41,558 nucleotides of DNA from Prochlorococcus sp. AG-676-M04 (lineage in GTDB: Bacteria > Cyanobacteriota > Cyanobacteriia > PCC-6307 > Cyanobiaceae). Numbering within the stretch: the first letter of the stretch is position 1; the number at the start of each line of letters is the position of its first letter. The notes below the pieces were generated by a model. The model was not told where the DNA came from. It was given only the letters and a program-made list of their open reading frames with translations, and made no database searches. The stretch covers positions 1 to 41,558 of the forward strand of contig QCUB01000008.1 of NCBI GenBank assembly GCA_003210895.1. The letters run 5' to 3'. A program made the position numbers and the translations under genes. This document shows positions 8,419-17,931 of the stretch, piece after piece.

Positions 8419-9063
8419 ATGATTAATAGAACATCAATAATTAAACAACCTGATAAAATATCATTTTTTAATGATGTCTATAAATTACAAAAAGAATATC
8501 AAGATGGATTAATTTCTGGTAAATCAAATATGAATTTGATTTGGTTAGGAGAACATCAACTTTGTTATACCTTAGGAAGAGGATCAAATAAAAGTAACTT
8601 GCTTTTCTCATCAGATGAACATGATGTATATAAAATTGATAGAGGTGGTGAGGTTACATGCCATATGCCAGGACAGTTAGTCACTTATTTGGTTTTAGAT
8701 CTGAATGATTACAATAAAGATTTAAATTGGTATTTAAGAAAAATTGAAAAAATAATCATTAAAGTTCTTCGGAGCTTTAATATTGATTGCGCTGCTAAAC
8801 ATGGATTTACTGGTGTTTGGATTGGGGAAAGGAAAATTGCTTCGATTGGTATTGGATGCAAAAGATGGGTAACAATCCATGGCTTTTCAATAAATGTTAA
8901 TTGTCAATTACAAAATTTTAATAAAATTATTCCTTGCGGTATTGAGGGCTGCCTAATGGCAAATTTGACTGACTACAATAAAAATTTAGATGTTAATGAG
9001 GTGAAGAAAATTGTTAAAAAAATTATTCAGGAAGAGTTTAATTTTAATTTTGTATCAGAATAG
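8419..9063 (+). CDS. lipB: Octanoyl-[ACP]:protein octanoyltransferase
   Basis: LipB transfers octanoate from acyl carrier protein to lipoyl domains, the first step of lipoate synthesis; its product is needed by PdhC encoded 2.6 kb downstream. The 214-aa protein has the family motifs: the substrate pocket [16 protein letters not shown] at 75-90, KIASIG with catalytic Lys139, the HGFSINV strand, and IIPCGIEG with catalytic Cys173. The usual Tyr in the RGGxvTyHGPGQ motif is Cys here and the first Gly is Met, both mild changes. The ATG at 8419 is the first possible start and gives the right N terminus. Confidence 0.95.
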   Translation: MINRTSIIKQPDKISFFNDVYKLQKEYQDGLISGKSNMNLIWLGEHQLCYTLGRGSNKSNLLFSSDEHDVYKIDRGGEVTCHMPGQLVTYLVLDLNDYNKDLNWYLRKIEKIIIKVLRSFNIDCAAKHGFTGVWIGERKIASIGIGCKRWVTIHGFSINVNCQLQNFNKIIPCGIEGCLMANLTDYNKNLDVNEVKKIVKKIIQEEFNFNFVSE

Positions 9064-9091
9064 AGAGAAAAAATTTAAAAAAATAACAAAT

Positions 9092-11017
9092 ATGAATGAT
9101 TTAGCGTATTGGCCCGCAGCAAAATTTCTTACAACAAATGAAAAATTTATAATTAAAAGAAAAGATATTAATAATCTTGACCACGTTGATCAAATATGGG
9201 AATATTTAAAATTTAAATGTGGTGATAATTTAGCTATTAAAGATTTAAGAGGAAAAAATAAAGAAAAATTTTCCTATTCTGAGTTAGCTAATTTAATCAC
9301 TAAAGTTTCTATATCTTTTCAAAATTATGGAATAGTTAAAGGTGATGTTGTTACATTAATATCTGAAAATTCACCAAGATGGTTAATAGCTGATCAAGGG
9401 TTAATGCGATTGGGAGCTGTTAATGCTGTAAGGGGAATTAATTCGCCTTCGGTAGAACTAGAATACATTATTGAACATTCTAATTCTGTTGGACTTATAG
9501 TTCAATCTAAGGAAGTTTGGTTGAAATTAAATAAAAAAGATGAACTAAAAAAAAGATTAAAATTTATAATTAATCTAGAAGATGAAAAATTTGAAGATTT
9601 AATAAATTGGCCTGAATTTATCAAAGCAGGAGATCAAGAATATTTTAAAAATAATAGTTTTGAAAAAGATAATCATCATATTAATGATATTGCCAGTATT
9701 CTCTATACCTCAGGAACAACAGGAAAACCAAAAGGTGTTCCCCTAACACATGCAAATTTTTTACATCAAATTATAAATCTTGCCAGAATCGCCGATCCAG
9801 AACCTGGTACTTCTGTTTTGAGCGTATTACCTATCTGGCATTCGTATGAAAGAAGTGCAGAATATTTCTTTTTTTCATGCGGATGTACTCAATTTTATAC
9901 AAATCCAAAGTTTTTGAAAGATGATATTAAAAACGTTAAGCCAGTTGTTATGGCTACTGTACCTAGGTTATGGGAGGCCATTCATGATGGCTTTTTCTTG
10001 GCTTTAAAAAAAATGCCGGCTAAAAAACAAAGAATCATAAGATTTTTGATAAAGAACAGTTCTATTTTTAAAAGAAATCTTAGAAAGATCAGAAATCTAG
10101 AAATTAATCAAGTAAGTTTCTTAAAAAAAATCTCTTTGACAATATCTGTCATAAGTAGATTGTTTGTACATAAGCTATCTTCTGCTTTTTTGTGGCCAAG
10201 TATTCTGAAGCAATTATGTGGAGAAAAACTTAAGTTTCCAATTAATGGAGGTGGTGCTTTACCTGAACATGTTGATTTGTTTTTTGAATCTTTGGGTGTA
10301 GATGTTTTGGTGGGTTATGGATTAACAGAAACCAGTCCTGTACTTACTTGTAGAAGAAGAGAACTAAATGTAAGAGGATCTTCTGGACAGCCATTGGCAT
10401 TTACTGAAATTAAAATCATGAATGAAGAAAAAGATAAGATTTTAAGGTTTAGGGAGATAGGTAAGATTCTTGTTAAAGGACCTCAAGTGATGAAAGGTTA
10501 TTTGAATAATGTTTCAGCTACAAATGATGTTTTATCAAAAGATGGTTGGTTTGATACTGGAGATTTAGGTTTTCTTATCCCAAATGGATCTTTAGTTATA
10601 ACAGGGAGAGCAAAAGATACAATAGTTCTTTCTAGTGGGGAAAATATTGAGCCTAATCCTTTAGAAACTGAAATTCTTAGTTCTGAATTTATTAATCAAG
10701 TTCAATTAGTTGGTCAAGATAAAAAATGTTTAACAGCGCTCATTTCTCCAAATATAGAATTAGTAGAAACTAAATTCCTTGAAAATAACCTTTCTAAATT
10801 AAATTCGAACAAAAATATTGGTTTGTTTTTTAAATCGCAAATAAATGATTTGCTAAAAAACAGATTAGGAGCAAGATTTGAGGAACAGATATTAGATTGT
10901 TATTTTGTTGAGGCTTTTACTTTAGAAAATGGATTGCTGACTCAGACTCTTAAGCAGAAAAGAAGAGAAATTGTTGATTTATATTCATTACAAATAGAAG
11001 AAATGTATAAAAAATAA
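9092..11017 (+). CDS. Acyl-CoA/acyl-ACP synthetase (AMP-forming)
   Basis: This is a long-chain fatty acid activating enzyme of the ANL superfamily. In cyanobacteria the single copy usually acts as acyl-ACP synthetase (Aas) and recycles free fatty acids from membranes. From the ATG at 9092 it is 641 aa. Motifs in order: the ATP P-loop ILYTSGTTGKPKG, the VLPIWHSYERS linker, the adenine motif GYGLTETSP, the GWFDTGDLG motif, and the hinge GRAKDTIVLSSGENIEP. The frame is open from a TTG at 9011 inside lipB, but that would add 27 Lys-rich residues and overlap lipB by 53 bases, so I chose 9092. There is no visible ribosome binding site. Substrate (CoA or ACP) cannot be told from sequence alone. Confidence 0.9.
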   Translation: MNDLAYWPAAKFLTTNEKFIIKRKDINNLDHVDQIWEYLKFKCGDNLAIKDLRGKNKEKFSYSELANLITKVSISFQNYGIVKGDVVTLISENSPRWLIADQGLMRLGAVNAVRGINSPSVELEYIIEHSNSVGLIVQSKEVWLKLNKKDELKKRLKFIINLEDEKFEDLINWPEFIKAGDQEYFKNNSFEKDNHHINDIASILYTSGTTGKPKGVPLTHANFLHQIINLARIADPEPGTSVLSVLPIWHSYERSAEYFFFSCGCTQFYTNPKFLKDDIKNVKPVVMATVPRLWEAIHDGFFLALKKMPAKKQRIIRFLIKNSSIFKRNLRKIRNLEINQVSFLKKISLTISVISRLFVHKLSSAFLWPSILKQLCGEKLKFPINGGGALPEHVDLFFESLGVDVLVGYGLTETSPVLTCRRRELNVRGSSGQPLAFTEIKIMNEEKDKILRFREIGKILVKGPQVMKGYLNNVSATNDVLSKDGWFDTGDLGFLIPNGSLVITGRAKDTIVLSSGENIEPNPLETEILSSEFINQVQLVGQDKKCLTALISPNIELVETKFLENNLSKLNSNKNIGLFFKSQINDLLKNRLGARFEEQILDCYFVEAFTLENGLLTQTLKQKRREIVDLYSLQIEEMYKK

Positions 11018-11074
11018 ATTAAAAAAGAAAATTTGATTTGATATCTCTATATTAAAAGGGTAATTATATTTTTT

Positions 11075-11521
11075 ATGGAAACAAAAAACTCAATATCCAT
11101 TAAACGTTCTATAGCTATAAAAGCTATTGTTACTCCTACTTGGAAAGAAGATGCTGAGAAGGAATTAAGTAATGCGATTTCGGCAGTTGATCAACAGTTG
11201 TCTCAACTTGAACAAGAAGGTCAGCAAATAGTAAGTAATATAAGATCTCAGTCAGTTAATCCATTAGATCCAAGAGTTCAAGAGCAAGTTGGCCAAGTTC
11301 AGCAACAAGTTGCTGCAAAAAGAAACGAATTAGAAGAGCAAAAAAGAAATTTATTGCAACAACAAAGTCAAGTTCGTGAATTAAAAATGGATGAAATTGT
11401 TGATCAAGGACAGGTTGATAGCTTTTGTGATGTTTCCGTTGGAGATAATCTTATTAAGAAGATGCAAGTTTCAATAACAGTTAAAGATGGGATTATCCAA
11501 TCTATAAATAACAATGAATAA
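11075..11521 (+). CDS. YlqD family coiled-coil protein
   Basis: The 148-aa protein matches the YlqD family found in cyanobacteria and Bacilli, whose role is unknown. It opens with a basic strand (SIKRSIAIKAIVTPTWKEDAEKEL), followed by a long Gln/Glu-rich coiled coil at about 35-105 (repeated QQ, EQ and LEQ steps). It ends with a small globular part (VSVGDNLIKKMQVSITVKDGIIQSI) at 120-146. No membrane segment is predicted. ATG at 11075 is preceded by AAAAGGG at 11054-11060, rather far for a ribosome site. It is 57 bases after the acyl synthetase on the same strand. A candidate terminator lies downstream at 11557-11581. Confidence 0.85.
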   Translation: METKNSISIKRSIAIKAIVTPTWKEDAEKELSNAISAVDQQLSQLEQEGQQIVSNIRSQSVNPLDPRVQEQVGQVQQQVAAKRNELEEQKRNLLQQQSQVRELKMDEIVDQGQVDSFCDVSVGDNLIKKMQVSITVKDGIIQSINNNE

Positions 11522-11556
11522 ATTTTAAGATTTAAATTCCTTTTTGAATGTAAATC

Positions 11557-11581
11557 ATAGTTTCTTTGGGGCTATTTTTTT
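11557..11581 (+). terminator. Candidate intrinsic terminator after ylqD
   Basis: ATAGTTTC (11557-11564) can pair with GGGGCTAT (11568-11575) through eight pairs, three of them G-U, around a three-base loop. A run of seven T (11575-11581) follows at once. This would end the lipB-acyl synthetase-ylqD transcript before pdhC. The wobble pairs make it only moderately convincing. Confidence 0.45.
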
Positions 11582-11599
11582 GTAAAATACATACATAAC

Positions 11600-11632
11600 T
11601 ATCTTTAAGAATTTTGTAAGTTCTTAAAGATA
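11600..11632. repeat. Perfect 12-bp inverted repeat in the pdhC leader
   Basis: TATCTTTAAGAA at 11600-11611 is exactly repeated in inverse orientation at 11621-11632, with a nine-base loop. The repeat ends 23 bases before the pdhC ATG. No T-run follows on the plus strand, so a terminator is less likely than an operator or a 5'-UTR stem. Confidence 0.6.
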
Positions 11633-11655
11633 ATAAATCTTTAATAATCTATCTG

Positions 11656-13029
11656 ATGTCTCACGAAATATTTATGCCAGCTCTTAGTTCTACTATGACT
11701 GAAGGCAAAATTGTTGAATGGTTAAAGAATCCTGGAGATAAAGTTGAAAGAGGAGAATCTGTTTTAGTTGTTGAATCAGATAAAGCTGATATGGATGTTG
11801 AATCTTTCCAAGATGGATATCTTGCGGCAGTATTAATGCCAGCTGGTAGTACCGCTCCAGTTGGTGAAACAATTGGACTTATTGTAGAGAATGAAGATGA
11901 AATAGCTCCTATACAAGAACAAAATAAAGGGAAACATACTGAAGGATCTAGTTCTGATCAGCTTGAATTACCAAATAAAAACTCTGAAATAAAAGAAGAG
12001 AAACAAAATGAGTTTCCTCAAATTAAGGAGCAAGTAGTCGAAGTTAGAAAGGAGAAAGTACTAACTCCCTCTAATGAGATTCAATTGAATGCATCAACAA
12101 GTAATAATTCTTCAAGGGTAATAGCATCTCCAAAGGCAAAAAAACTGGCTTCTACAATGGGCGTTGATTTGGCAAAAGTACATGGATCAGGACCTCATGG
12201 AAGGATTCAGGCTGATGATGTATTGAAGGCAAATGGACAACCTGTTTCTATTCCGTGGATAGGAGAAGGGAGTTCTCCTGCTAGTATTGCCAGTCCCAGT
12301 GCGCATGTTCAAGATGAAAGTAAGTCTGAGACATTAGGGACTAGTTTTGGTAAACCTGGAGAAACTGTCCAATTTAATACTCTTCAAAAAGCTGTCAATA
12401 AGAATATGGAATCTAGTTTAAATGTTCCTTGTTTTAGAGTGGGTTATTCAATTGATACCGATAAATTGGATAATTTTTACAAGAAAGTAAAGCAAAATGG
12501 AGTTACTATGACTGCATTATTAGTTAAAGCAGTTGCAAAGACGCTTAAAAAACATCCCCAAGTTAATTCAAGCTTTTCAGAAAACGGAATTTCTTATCCA
12601 GAAAATATAAATATTGCTGTCGCTGTTGCTATGGAAGATGGCGGATTGATAACTCCAGTGTTAAAAGAACCTTGTAACACTGATTTATTTGAATTATCTA
12701 GGGAGTGGAAAGATCTTGTGAAAAGATCTAGAGCAAAACAATTAGAACCTGATGAATACTCAACAGGAACATTTACGTTGTCTAATTTAGGAATGTTTGG
12801 TGTTGATAGATTTGATGCAATACTTCCACCAGGTACGGGTGCTATTTTAGCCATAGCATCATCGAAGCCAACAGTGGTTGCTAATAATGATGGTTCAATA
12901 TCTGTTAAAAAAATAATGCAAGTAAATTTAACCGCTGATCATAGAGTAATTTATGGTGCTGATGGTGCTTCATTCTTAAAAGACTTGTCTTCTCTCATTG
13001 AAAACGAGCCAGAGAAACTTGTCTCGTAA
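11656..13029 (+). CDS. pdhC: Dihydrolipoyl acetyltransferase, E2 of pyruvate dehydrogenase
   Basis: This is the core E2 subunit that passes the acetyl group from lipoamide to CoA. The 457-aa protein has an N-terminal lipoyl domain (EIFMPALSSTM, lipoylated Lys43 in ESDKADMDVESF), an acidic linker, and a peripheral-subunit-binding domain around 158-195 (ASPKAKKLASTMGVDL, GSGPHGRIQADDV). A second linker and the C-terminal CoA acyltransferase domain follow. The acyltransferase motif reads TADHRVIYGADGA, so the aspartate of the canonical HxxxDG is Tyr, which is my recollection of the cyanobacterial and plastid E2 lineage rather than damage. One lipoyl domain only. Its lipoyl cofactor depends on LipB upstream. 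ATG at 11656 gives the exact family N terminus. Confidence 0.96.
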   Translation: MSHEIFMPALSSTMTEGKIVEWLKNPGDKVERGESVLVVESDKADMDVESFQDGYLAAVLMPAGSTAPVGETIGLIVENEDEIAPIQEQNKGKHTEGSSSDQLELPNKNSEIKEEKQNEFPQIKEQVVEVRKEKVLTPSNEIQLNASTSNNSSRVIASPKAKKLASTMGVDLAKVHGSGPHGRIQADDVLKANGQPVSIPWIGEGSSPASIASPSAHVQDESKSETLGTSFGKPGETVQFNTLQKAVNKNMESSLNVPCFRVGYSIDTDKLDNFYKKVKQNGVTMTALLVKAVAKTLKKHPQVNSSFSENGISYPENINIAVAVAMEDGGLITPVLKEPCNTDLFELSREWKDLVKRSRAKQLEPDEYSTGTFTLSNLGMFGVDRFDAILPPGTGAILAIASSKPTVVANNDGSISVKKIMQVNLTADHRVIYGADGASFLKDLSSLIENEPEKLVS

Positions 13030-13035
13030 TTTTAA

Positions 13036-14157
13036 TTGAATTTTGAAATTCATAATGAAGAAGTAGATCATAAGCTTGAATCTTATGATTATTTTCTTCA
13101 TGAATCATTAATAGCAAGTAAACCTTCTAAAGTAAGGCATGAATCTAAATTAATGATAGTTAGAGATAGTGGATTAAAAGAAGATTATTCAACAAATAAA
13201 TATACCAAGGATCTCTTAGCTGAACTTAGAGAGGGGGATCTGGTAGTTATAAATGATACAAAGGTTATGAAAGCAAGGCTAAAGGTTGAATTAGAAAATG
13301 GGAGATTAGTTGAACTATTAGTCTTGGAGAAATCAGAAGAATCTACTTGGCTATGTTTAGCAAAGCCTGCAAAAAAGTTAAAAATAAATAAACATTTAAA
13401 TTTAAAGTCATCCTTTGCAAAAGATATAAAGTTGAAAATTTCTGGGATTGATGAAGAGACTGGAGGAAGATTTATCAAGTTTCCAGAAAATATAAATGAT
13501 CTAATTTCAATGAATAACCTCCTTGATATATATGGAGAAATCCCACTCCCACCATATATAAAAAGTACCGAAGAAGAATCTTTTCATGAAAATAGTTATC
13601 AAACTGAGTATGCATGTAATCCTGGAGCAGTTGCGGCCCCCACGGCAGGATTACATTTAAGTAAAAGTCTTATCTCAAATTTAAAAAAAAAAGGAATATT
13701 GGTCATGCCTATTACTTTGCATGTAGGTTATGGAACATTTAAGCCAATTGATCAAGAAGATTTATCTAATTTAAAACTTCATAAAGAGTGGGTTAGTGTT
13801 AGTAAGAAAGTAGTAGAAGAAATAAAAAGAATAAAAAAGACAGACAGAAGAGTAATAGCTATCGGAACTACTAGCGTAAGAGCCCTTGAAAGTTCCTATT
13901 CATATGAAATGGAAGACTTTATTCCTATAGCTAAATATGTTGATTTAGTAATTAAGCCAGGCTATAAATTTAAGGCAGTTGATGGATTATTAACTAATTT
14001 TCATCTCCCTAAGAGTTCATTATTACTCCTAGTAAGCGCAATGATTGGAAGAGAAAGATTATTAGATCTATATAAAAAAGCCATAAAAGAAAAATTTAGA
14101 TTTTTCTCTTATGGCGATGCTATGTATATTTCACCAGATTCATTTCTGGAGAAATAA
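13036..14157 (+). CDS. queA: S-adenosylmethionine:tRNA ribosyltransferase-isomerase
   Basis: QueA transfers and isomerises the ribosyl part of SAM onto preQ1 in the wobble base of GUN-anticodon tRNAs, giving epoxyqueuosine. The 373-aa protein shows SYDYFLHESLIA at the N terminus, LREGDLVVINDTKVMKARL, GEIPLPPYIK, the GAVAAPTAGLH motif, LHVGYGTFKPI, and TNFHLPKSSLLLLVSAMIGRE near the C terminus. The TTG at 13036 is six bases after the pdhC stop; the family core begins about 15 residues in, so the exact start is uncertain. Its stop lies five bases from the stop of the convergent cysK. Confidence 0.95.
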   Translation: MNFEIHNEEVDHKLESYDYFLHESLIASKPSKVRHESKLMIVRDSGLKEDYSTNKYTKDLLAELREGDLVVINDTKVMKARLKVELENGRLVELLVLEKSEESTWLCLAKPAKKLKINKHLNLKSSFAKDIKLKISGIDEETGGRFIKFPENINDLISMNNLLDIYGEIPLPPYIKSTEEESFHENSYQTEYACNPGAVAAPTAGLHLSKSLISNLKKKGILVMPITLHVGYGTFKPIDQEDLSNLKLHKEWVSVSKKVVEEIKRIKKTDRRVIAIGTTSVRALESSYSYEMEDFIPIAKYVDLVIKPGYKFKAVDGLLTNFHLPKSSLLLLVSAMIGRERLLDLYKKAIKEKFRFFSYGDAMYISPDSFLEK

Positions 14158-14162
14158 TATTT

Positions 14163-15149
14163 TTAAGCTTTAACTGGTTCCTCAATTATGCCACTTGGGA
14201 CTTCAGTAAACATTATTGATGATAAATATCTTTCTGCTAAATCAGGAAGAACAACAACAATAGTCTTACCTGCATATTCATCTTGTTCAGCTAATTTAAC
14301 AGCAGCAGCAGCAGCAGCTCCACAAGATATACCAACAAGCAAGCCTTCCTCTTTAGCCAATCTTAAAGCCATCTCTATAGATTCATCGTTTGTAACCTGT
14401 TCAACTTTGTCAACAATTGATAAATCAAGATTTTTCGGGATAAATCCTGCCCCAATTCCTTGAATTTTATGTGGTCCTGATTTCACTTCCTCTCCATTAA
14501 GTGTCTGTGTAATAACTGGACTATGAGATGGTTCAACTGCTACAGAAGTAATATTTTTACCCTTTTCTTGTTTGATGTATCTTGATACTCCTGTTATTGT
14601 TCCACCTGTTCCAACTCCTGCAACTAAAACATCAATTGCACCATCGCAGTCATCCCAAATTTCAGGCCCAGTTGTTTTGAAATGTATTTCTGGATTTGCT
14701 GGATTATCAAACTGACCTGGCATGAAATATTGCGAGGGATTGCTTTCTGCAATCTCTTTAGCTTTAGCAATTGCTCCTGGCATACCTTTTGAAGCCTCTG
14801 TTAAAACAATTTCTGCCCCTAATACTGCCATCACTCTTCTCCTTTCTATTGACATAGATTCTGGCATCGTAAGGATTAATTTATAACCCCTTGCTGAAGC
14901 AGTAAAAGCTAGGGCAATCCCAGTATTTCCGGATGTAGGCTCAACAATTGTTTTGTCTTTTGTAAGTTTTCCGCTTTTCTCAGCGTCCCAGATCATGTTT
15001 GCACCAATTCTGCATTTAACACTATATGCAGGATTCCTTCCTTCAATTTTTGCTAATACAGTAGCTTTAGCATTTTTAGTAACTGACTTTAATCTTACTA
15101 ATGGAGTGTTTCCAATAGCAAAACTGTTGTCCTCATAAATTTTTGCCAT
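14163..15149 (-). CDS. cysK: Cysteine synthase A (O-acetylserine sulfhydrylase)
   Basis: This PLP enzyme makes cysteine from O-acetylserine and sulfide. The 328-aa length is normal. It shows NTPLVRL at 14-20, the PLP lysine Lys45 in [12 protein letters not shown], the substrate loop TSGNTG at 72-77, the phosphate-binding glycine loop [10 protein letters not shown], and [11 protein letters not shown] near the C terminus. ATG at 15149 gives the family N terminus. It is the last gene of a minus-strand sulfur amino-acid block, 83 bases downstream of the metB-like gene. That gap may hold its own promoter. Confidence 0.96.
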   Translation of the reverse strand: MAKIYEDNSFAIGNTPLVRLKSVTKNAKATVLAKIEGRNPAYSVKCRIGANMIWDAEKSGKLTKDKTIVEPTSGNTGIALAFTASARGYKLILTMPESMSIERRRVMAVLGAEIVLTEASKGMPGAIAKAKEIAESNPSQYFMPGQFDNPANPEIHFKTTGPEIWDDCDGAIDVLVAGVGTGGTITGVSRYIKQEKGKNITSVAVEPSHSPVITQTLNGEEVKSGPHKIQGIGAGFIPKNLDLSIVDKVEQVTNDESIEMALRLAKEEGLLVGISCGAAAAAAVKLAEQDEYAGKTIVVVLPDLAERYLSSIMFTEVPSGIIEEPVKA

Positions 15150-15232
15150 TTATATATTGAGAAATATATTTTAATACTAACTATTTTTCAGGAAAAGAGT
15201 ATATAAGTTTCTATACGGTAAATACTAGGGAT

Positions 15233-16702
15233 TTAAAAATTATTTAATGCTTCAGAAAAGATACTCCATAAGTGATCTTTATCTTCTATTCCTACGGATA
15301 CTCTTAAAAGGTGCGAAGGTATACCAAAACTTTCAGCCCACTCCAATTCATCATAATGAGCTAATAAAACATAAGGACATACAAGTGTAAAATTCGTACC
15401 TAAACTTGGTCCTTTAGATATTTGAAGAGAATCATAAAACTTTTTAGCTTTCTTTATTCCTCCTTTTAATTCGAATGATAATAAGCAACCATATCCTCCA
15501 TGAGAAGTAAGTATGGAATTGAAATTAGGACAATTTTCGGGATGGAAAATATTTTTTATTTCTTTATGGTTCTCTAATCTTTTTTTTAATTCCAAACATG
15601 CTTTATTTTGCTTAAAAACTCTTTGTTTTACATCTCTACTAACTTTTTCTAGAGAAACTATATCTCCCTCTGAAAGGATTGGAAGGTTTATTTCCTTTAA
15701 TGCATTTCTAAACTGATCAATCCATCTGCTTTTTGGATTCAGTATTAATGAGCCAGCAAGAATATCTCCGCTACCTGAAAAGATTTTTGTAAGTGAAGTA
15801 AAAACGATATCTGCATGCTCAAGTGAATTTATATTCAGATTAGAACCGATTGTATCGTCAACTATCACAGGTATATTTAATTTATTTGCAATTTTTGAAA
15901 TTTTTTTTATGTTTACACATTTGAGCATTGGATTACTTGGTAATTCAATAATCAAAGCTGCTGGATTTATTCTTTGAATTTCTAATTCAATATTCTTGCA
16001 ATTTTCTTCTGTTATTAGCTTGGCTCCATGAAAGATATTCATTGGTAATTTGAGTACATCAACATATGGAAAACCAATTTGAAGTGTAGGTTTTTCGGGA
16101 AATAATTTATATATAATTTCTAATGATGTGTATAAAGCAGACATACCAGATGAAGTTAGGTGGATATCATTGGAGTTCGTTTTTGTAAATTGAGAAATTC
16201 TATTTTTTATTCTTTGATAACTTTCATTGACTAAAGATTTTGAAGGGCAATCCTCAATGCCCAATTCAATTGCTGCCGCTCTTGAAGATAGACCAAGCCC
16301 CGTATGTTGCCAAAAAGATCTTGCATATATACTTGCTGATTCTTTAGTAATTAATAAAGTAAAATTATGCCTTCTTTCTATATAAGAATATTCTTGAAAA
16401 GTATTTTTATCACAGTATTTTTTTGCTTTTAAAGCTATTCTTTCATCTGGATATGGCCAGATACTTTGATTATGGAATTGACTTTCTTTCTTTGTCTTTT
16501 CACATAATCTTTTTACTAAAGGATTTAGTCCAAAACGAGGATAGATTGATTTTAATGCTTCTATGCATTTTGGATTTTTTTCCTCATAGTTAATTACATC
16601 ATTCCAAGTTGGTAATGCTACAGAAACAGCGTGATTACTATCGGGGATCGAAAATCCCAACTCTAAATTTCTCCATATCGGTTTTTTAAGTAAATCTCTC
16701 AA
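15233..16702 (-). CDS. Cystathionine gamma-synthase-like PLP enzyme, long form
   Basis: A member of the Cys/Met-metabolism PLP family (fold type I). At 489 aa it is about 100 residues longer than bacterial MetB. The extra part is an N-terminal domain of about 115 residues (DLLKKPIWRNLELGFSIPDS... to roughly QEYSYIERRH) with no obvious motif. In length it recalls the long fungal-type cystathionine gamma-synthases. The catalytic part has the SSGMSALYTSLE cofactor loop, the IVDDTIGSN aspartate strand and PLP lysine Lys306 in TSLTKIFSGSGD. The role would be joining O-acyl-homoserine with cysteine, but other family reactions are possible. The start is TTG at 16702, three bases after the upstream paralogue. 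Confidence 0.8.
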   Translation of the reverse strand: MRDLLKKPIWRNLELGFSIPDSNHAVSVALPTWNDVINYEEKNPKCIEALKSIYPRFGLNPLVKRLCEKTKKESQFHNQSIWPYPDERIALKAKKYCDKNTFQEYSYIERRHNFTLLITKESASIYARSFWQHTGLGLSSRAAAIELGIEDCPSKSLVNESYQRIKNRISQFTKTNSNDIHLTSSGMSALYTSLEIIYKLFPEKPTLQIGFPYVDVLKLPMNIFHGAKLITEENCKNIELEIQRINPAALIIELPSNPMLKCVNIKKISKIANKLNIPVIVDDTIGSNLNINSLEHADIVFTSLTKIFSGSGDILAGSLILNPKSRWIDQFRNALKEINLPILSEGDIVSLEKVSRDVKQRVFKQNKACLELKKRLENHKEIKNIFHPENCPNFNSILTSHGGYGCLLSFELKGGIKKAKKFYDSLQISKGPSLGTNFTLVCPYVLLAHYDELEWAESFGIPSHLLRVSVGIEDKDHLWSIFSEALNNF

Positions 16703-16705
16703 TTT

Positions 16706-17878
16706 TCAAAATTTATTTAAGGCAAATAAGATATCTGACATTAAATCATTTGTATCTTCACAACCAACTGACAAACGTATAAGAGAATCATCAATACCTA
16801 GGAGATTTTTTGTTTTATCATCAACAGATGCATGAGTCATTGTCGCTGGGTGGCAAATTAAACTTTCAACTCCACCAAGACTCTCTGCTAATGAGAAATA
16901 TTTGAGAGATTTACAAAATTTAAAAGTGTCTGATTTGTTTAAGTTTAATTTAAGGGTGAGCATTGAACCACCAGATTTCATTTGTGATTTTGCTAAATTA
17001 TATTGTGGATGTTTTTGATTAAAAGGATAAAGAACCTTAAAAATATTCCTATGATTTTCTAATTCCTTAGAAATTATCTCAGCACTTTTTGTTTGTTGTT
17101 CGATTCTTAGAGGGAGAGTTTTTACTCCTCTTGTAATAAGCCATGAATCAAAGGGCGAGGGTTGAAGTCCTAAAGCTTTTTGAGAGAAAAGCATCTTACT
17201 ATTCCATTCCTCATTATTAGTGAGTACTGCTCCACCAAGTGCATCACTATGTCCATTTATAAATTTTGTTGTACTTATTAGAGAAAGCGTTGCTCCAAGT
17301 TCCAAAGGTTTTTGAATGAGGGCTGTAGAAAAGGTATTATCTAGAACTACAGGTATTTTGTGCTTATTCGCTTCGTCACAGATCAATTTAATATCAAGTA
17401 TTTTTAATAGCGGATTTGTTGGACTTTCGAGCCATATTAAAGTTGGCTGGAGGTCTTTAATTTTTTTGATACTTTTTTTATCTGTAAAATCTGTGTAAAG
17501 AGCTTCTATCCCAAATTTTTTGAAAACTTTATCAAACATTCTTACCGTGCAACCATAGAGATTTGACTCACAGAGTATCTTGTCGCCTGATTTTAATGTG
17601 GATGTTATTGCCGTTACTGCACTTATGCCAGATCCAAAAACTGTACAGTATTTAGAATCTTCTATTGATTTCAGGATATTTTCAAGAATTTTAAAGTTTG
17701 GATTGCCTGACCTGGTGTAATCAAAATTTTGTTTATTCCCATGTTTGAAAGTAGATGTTGAGAAAATTGGAGGCATAACACAACCGGTTTCTTCGGAAAA
17801 TGTTTCTCCATGGTGAATAGATAAGGTTTTAACGCCTGGCTTTTTGAGATTATTTCCCTTATTTCCCATTGTTTTCAA
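16706..17878 (-). CDS. Cystathionine gamma-lyase/gamma-synthase family protein
   Basis: A standard-length (390 aa) Cys/Met-metabolism PLP enzyme. It shows the YTRSGNPN motif (the Tyr and Arg bind the PLP phosphate of the neighbouring subunit), FGSGISAVTAI, the VVLDNTFST aspartate strand, the PLP lysine Lys205 in STTKFINGHSDALGG, and the C-terminal SLGGVESLICHPATMTHAS. This last segment fits both gamma-lyase and gamma-synthase, so the direction of transsulfuration is not settled. The TTG at 17878 gives MKTMGNKG; the ATG at 17869 is an equally good start. With the next gene and cysK it forms a sulfur amino-acid cluster behind the rpsD terminator. Confidence 0.85.
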   Translation of the reverse strand: MKTMGNKGNNLKKPGVKTLSIHHGETFSEETGCVMPPIFSTSTFKHGNKQNFDYTRSGNPNFKILENILKSIEDSKYCTVFGSGISAVTAITSTLKSGDKILCESNLYGCTVRMFDKVFKKFGIEALYTDFTDKKSIKKIKDLQPTLIWLESPTNPLLKILDIKLICDEANKHKIPVVLDNTFSTALIQKPLELGATLSLISTTKFINGHSDALGGAVLTNNEEWNSKMLFSQKALGLQPSPFDSWLITRGVKTLPLRIEQQTKSAEIISKELENHRNIFKVLYPFNQKHPQYNLAKSQMKSGGSMLTLKLNLNKSDTFKFCKSLKYFSLAESLGGVESLICHPATMTHASVDDKTKNLLGIDDSLIRLSVGCEDTNDLMSDILFALNKF

Positions 17879-17891
17879 AATAAGAATTAAA

Positions 17892-17922
17892 TAAAATCTC
17901 TCTTCTTATCGAGGAGAGATTT
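17892..17922 (-). terminator. Intrinsic terminator of rpsD
   Basis: Bases 17894-17905 pair with 17911-17922 in a 12-bp stem (one G-T wobble) with a five-base loop. Read on the minus strand it follows the rpsD stop by about 20 bases and is followed by a T-rich run (TTTTATTT overlapping the end of the stem). Confidence 0.7.
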
Positions 17923-17931
17923 AATAATCCA

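Noticed and set aside
9011..9091. Extended N terminus of the acyl synthetase from TTG at 9011.
   Set aside because: It would overlap lipB by 53 bases and add a Lys-rich stretch without similarity to the family; the ATG at 9092 fits better.
11582..11594. GTA...TAC near 11582 as an NtcA site before pdhC.
   Set aside because: The spacing is seven bases, whereas NtcA sites need GTA-N8-TAC; no suitable -10 box follows at the usual distance.
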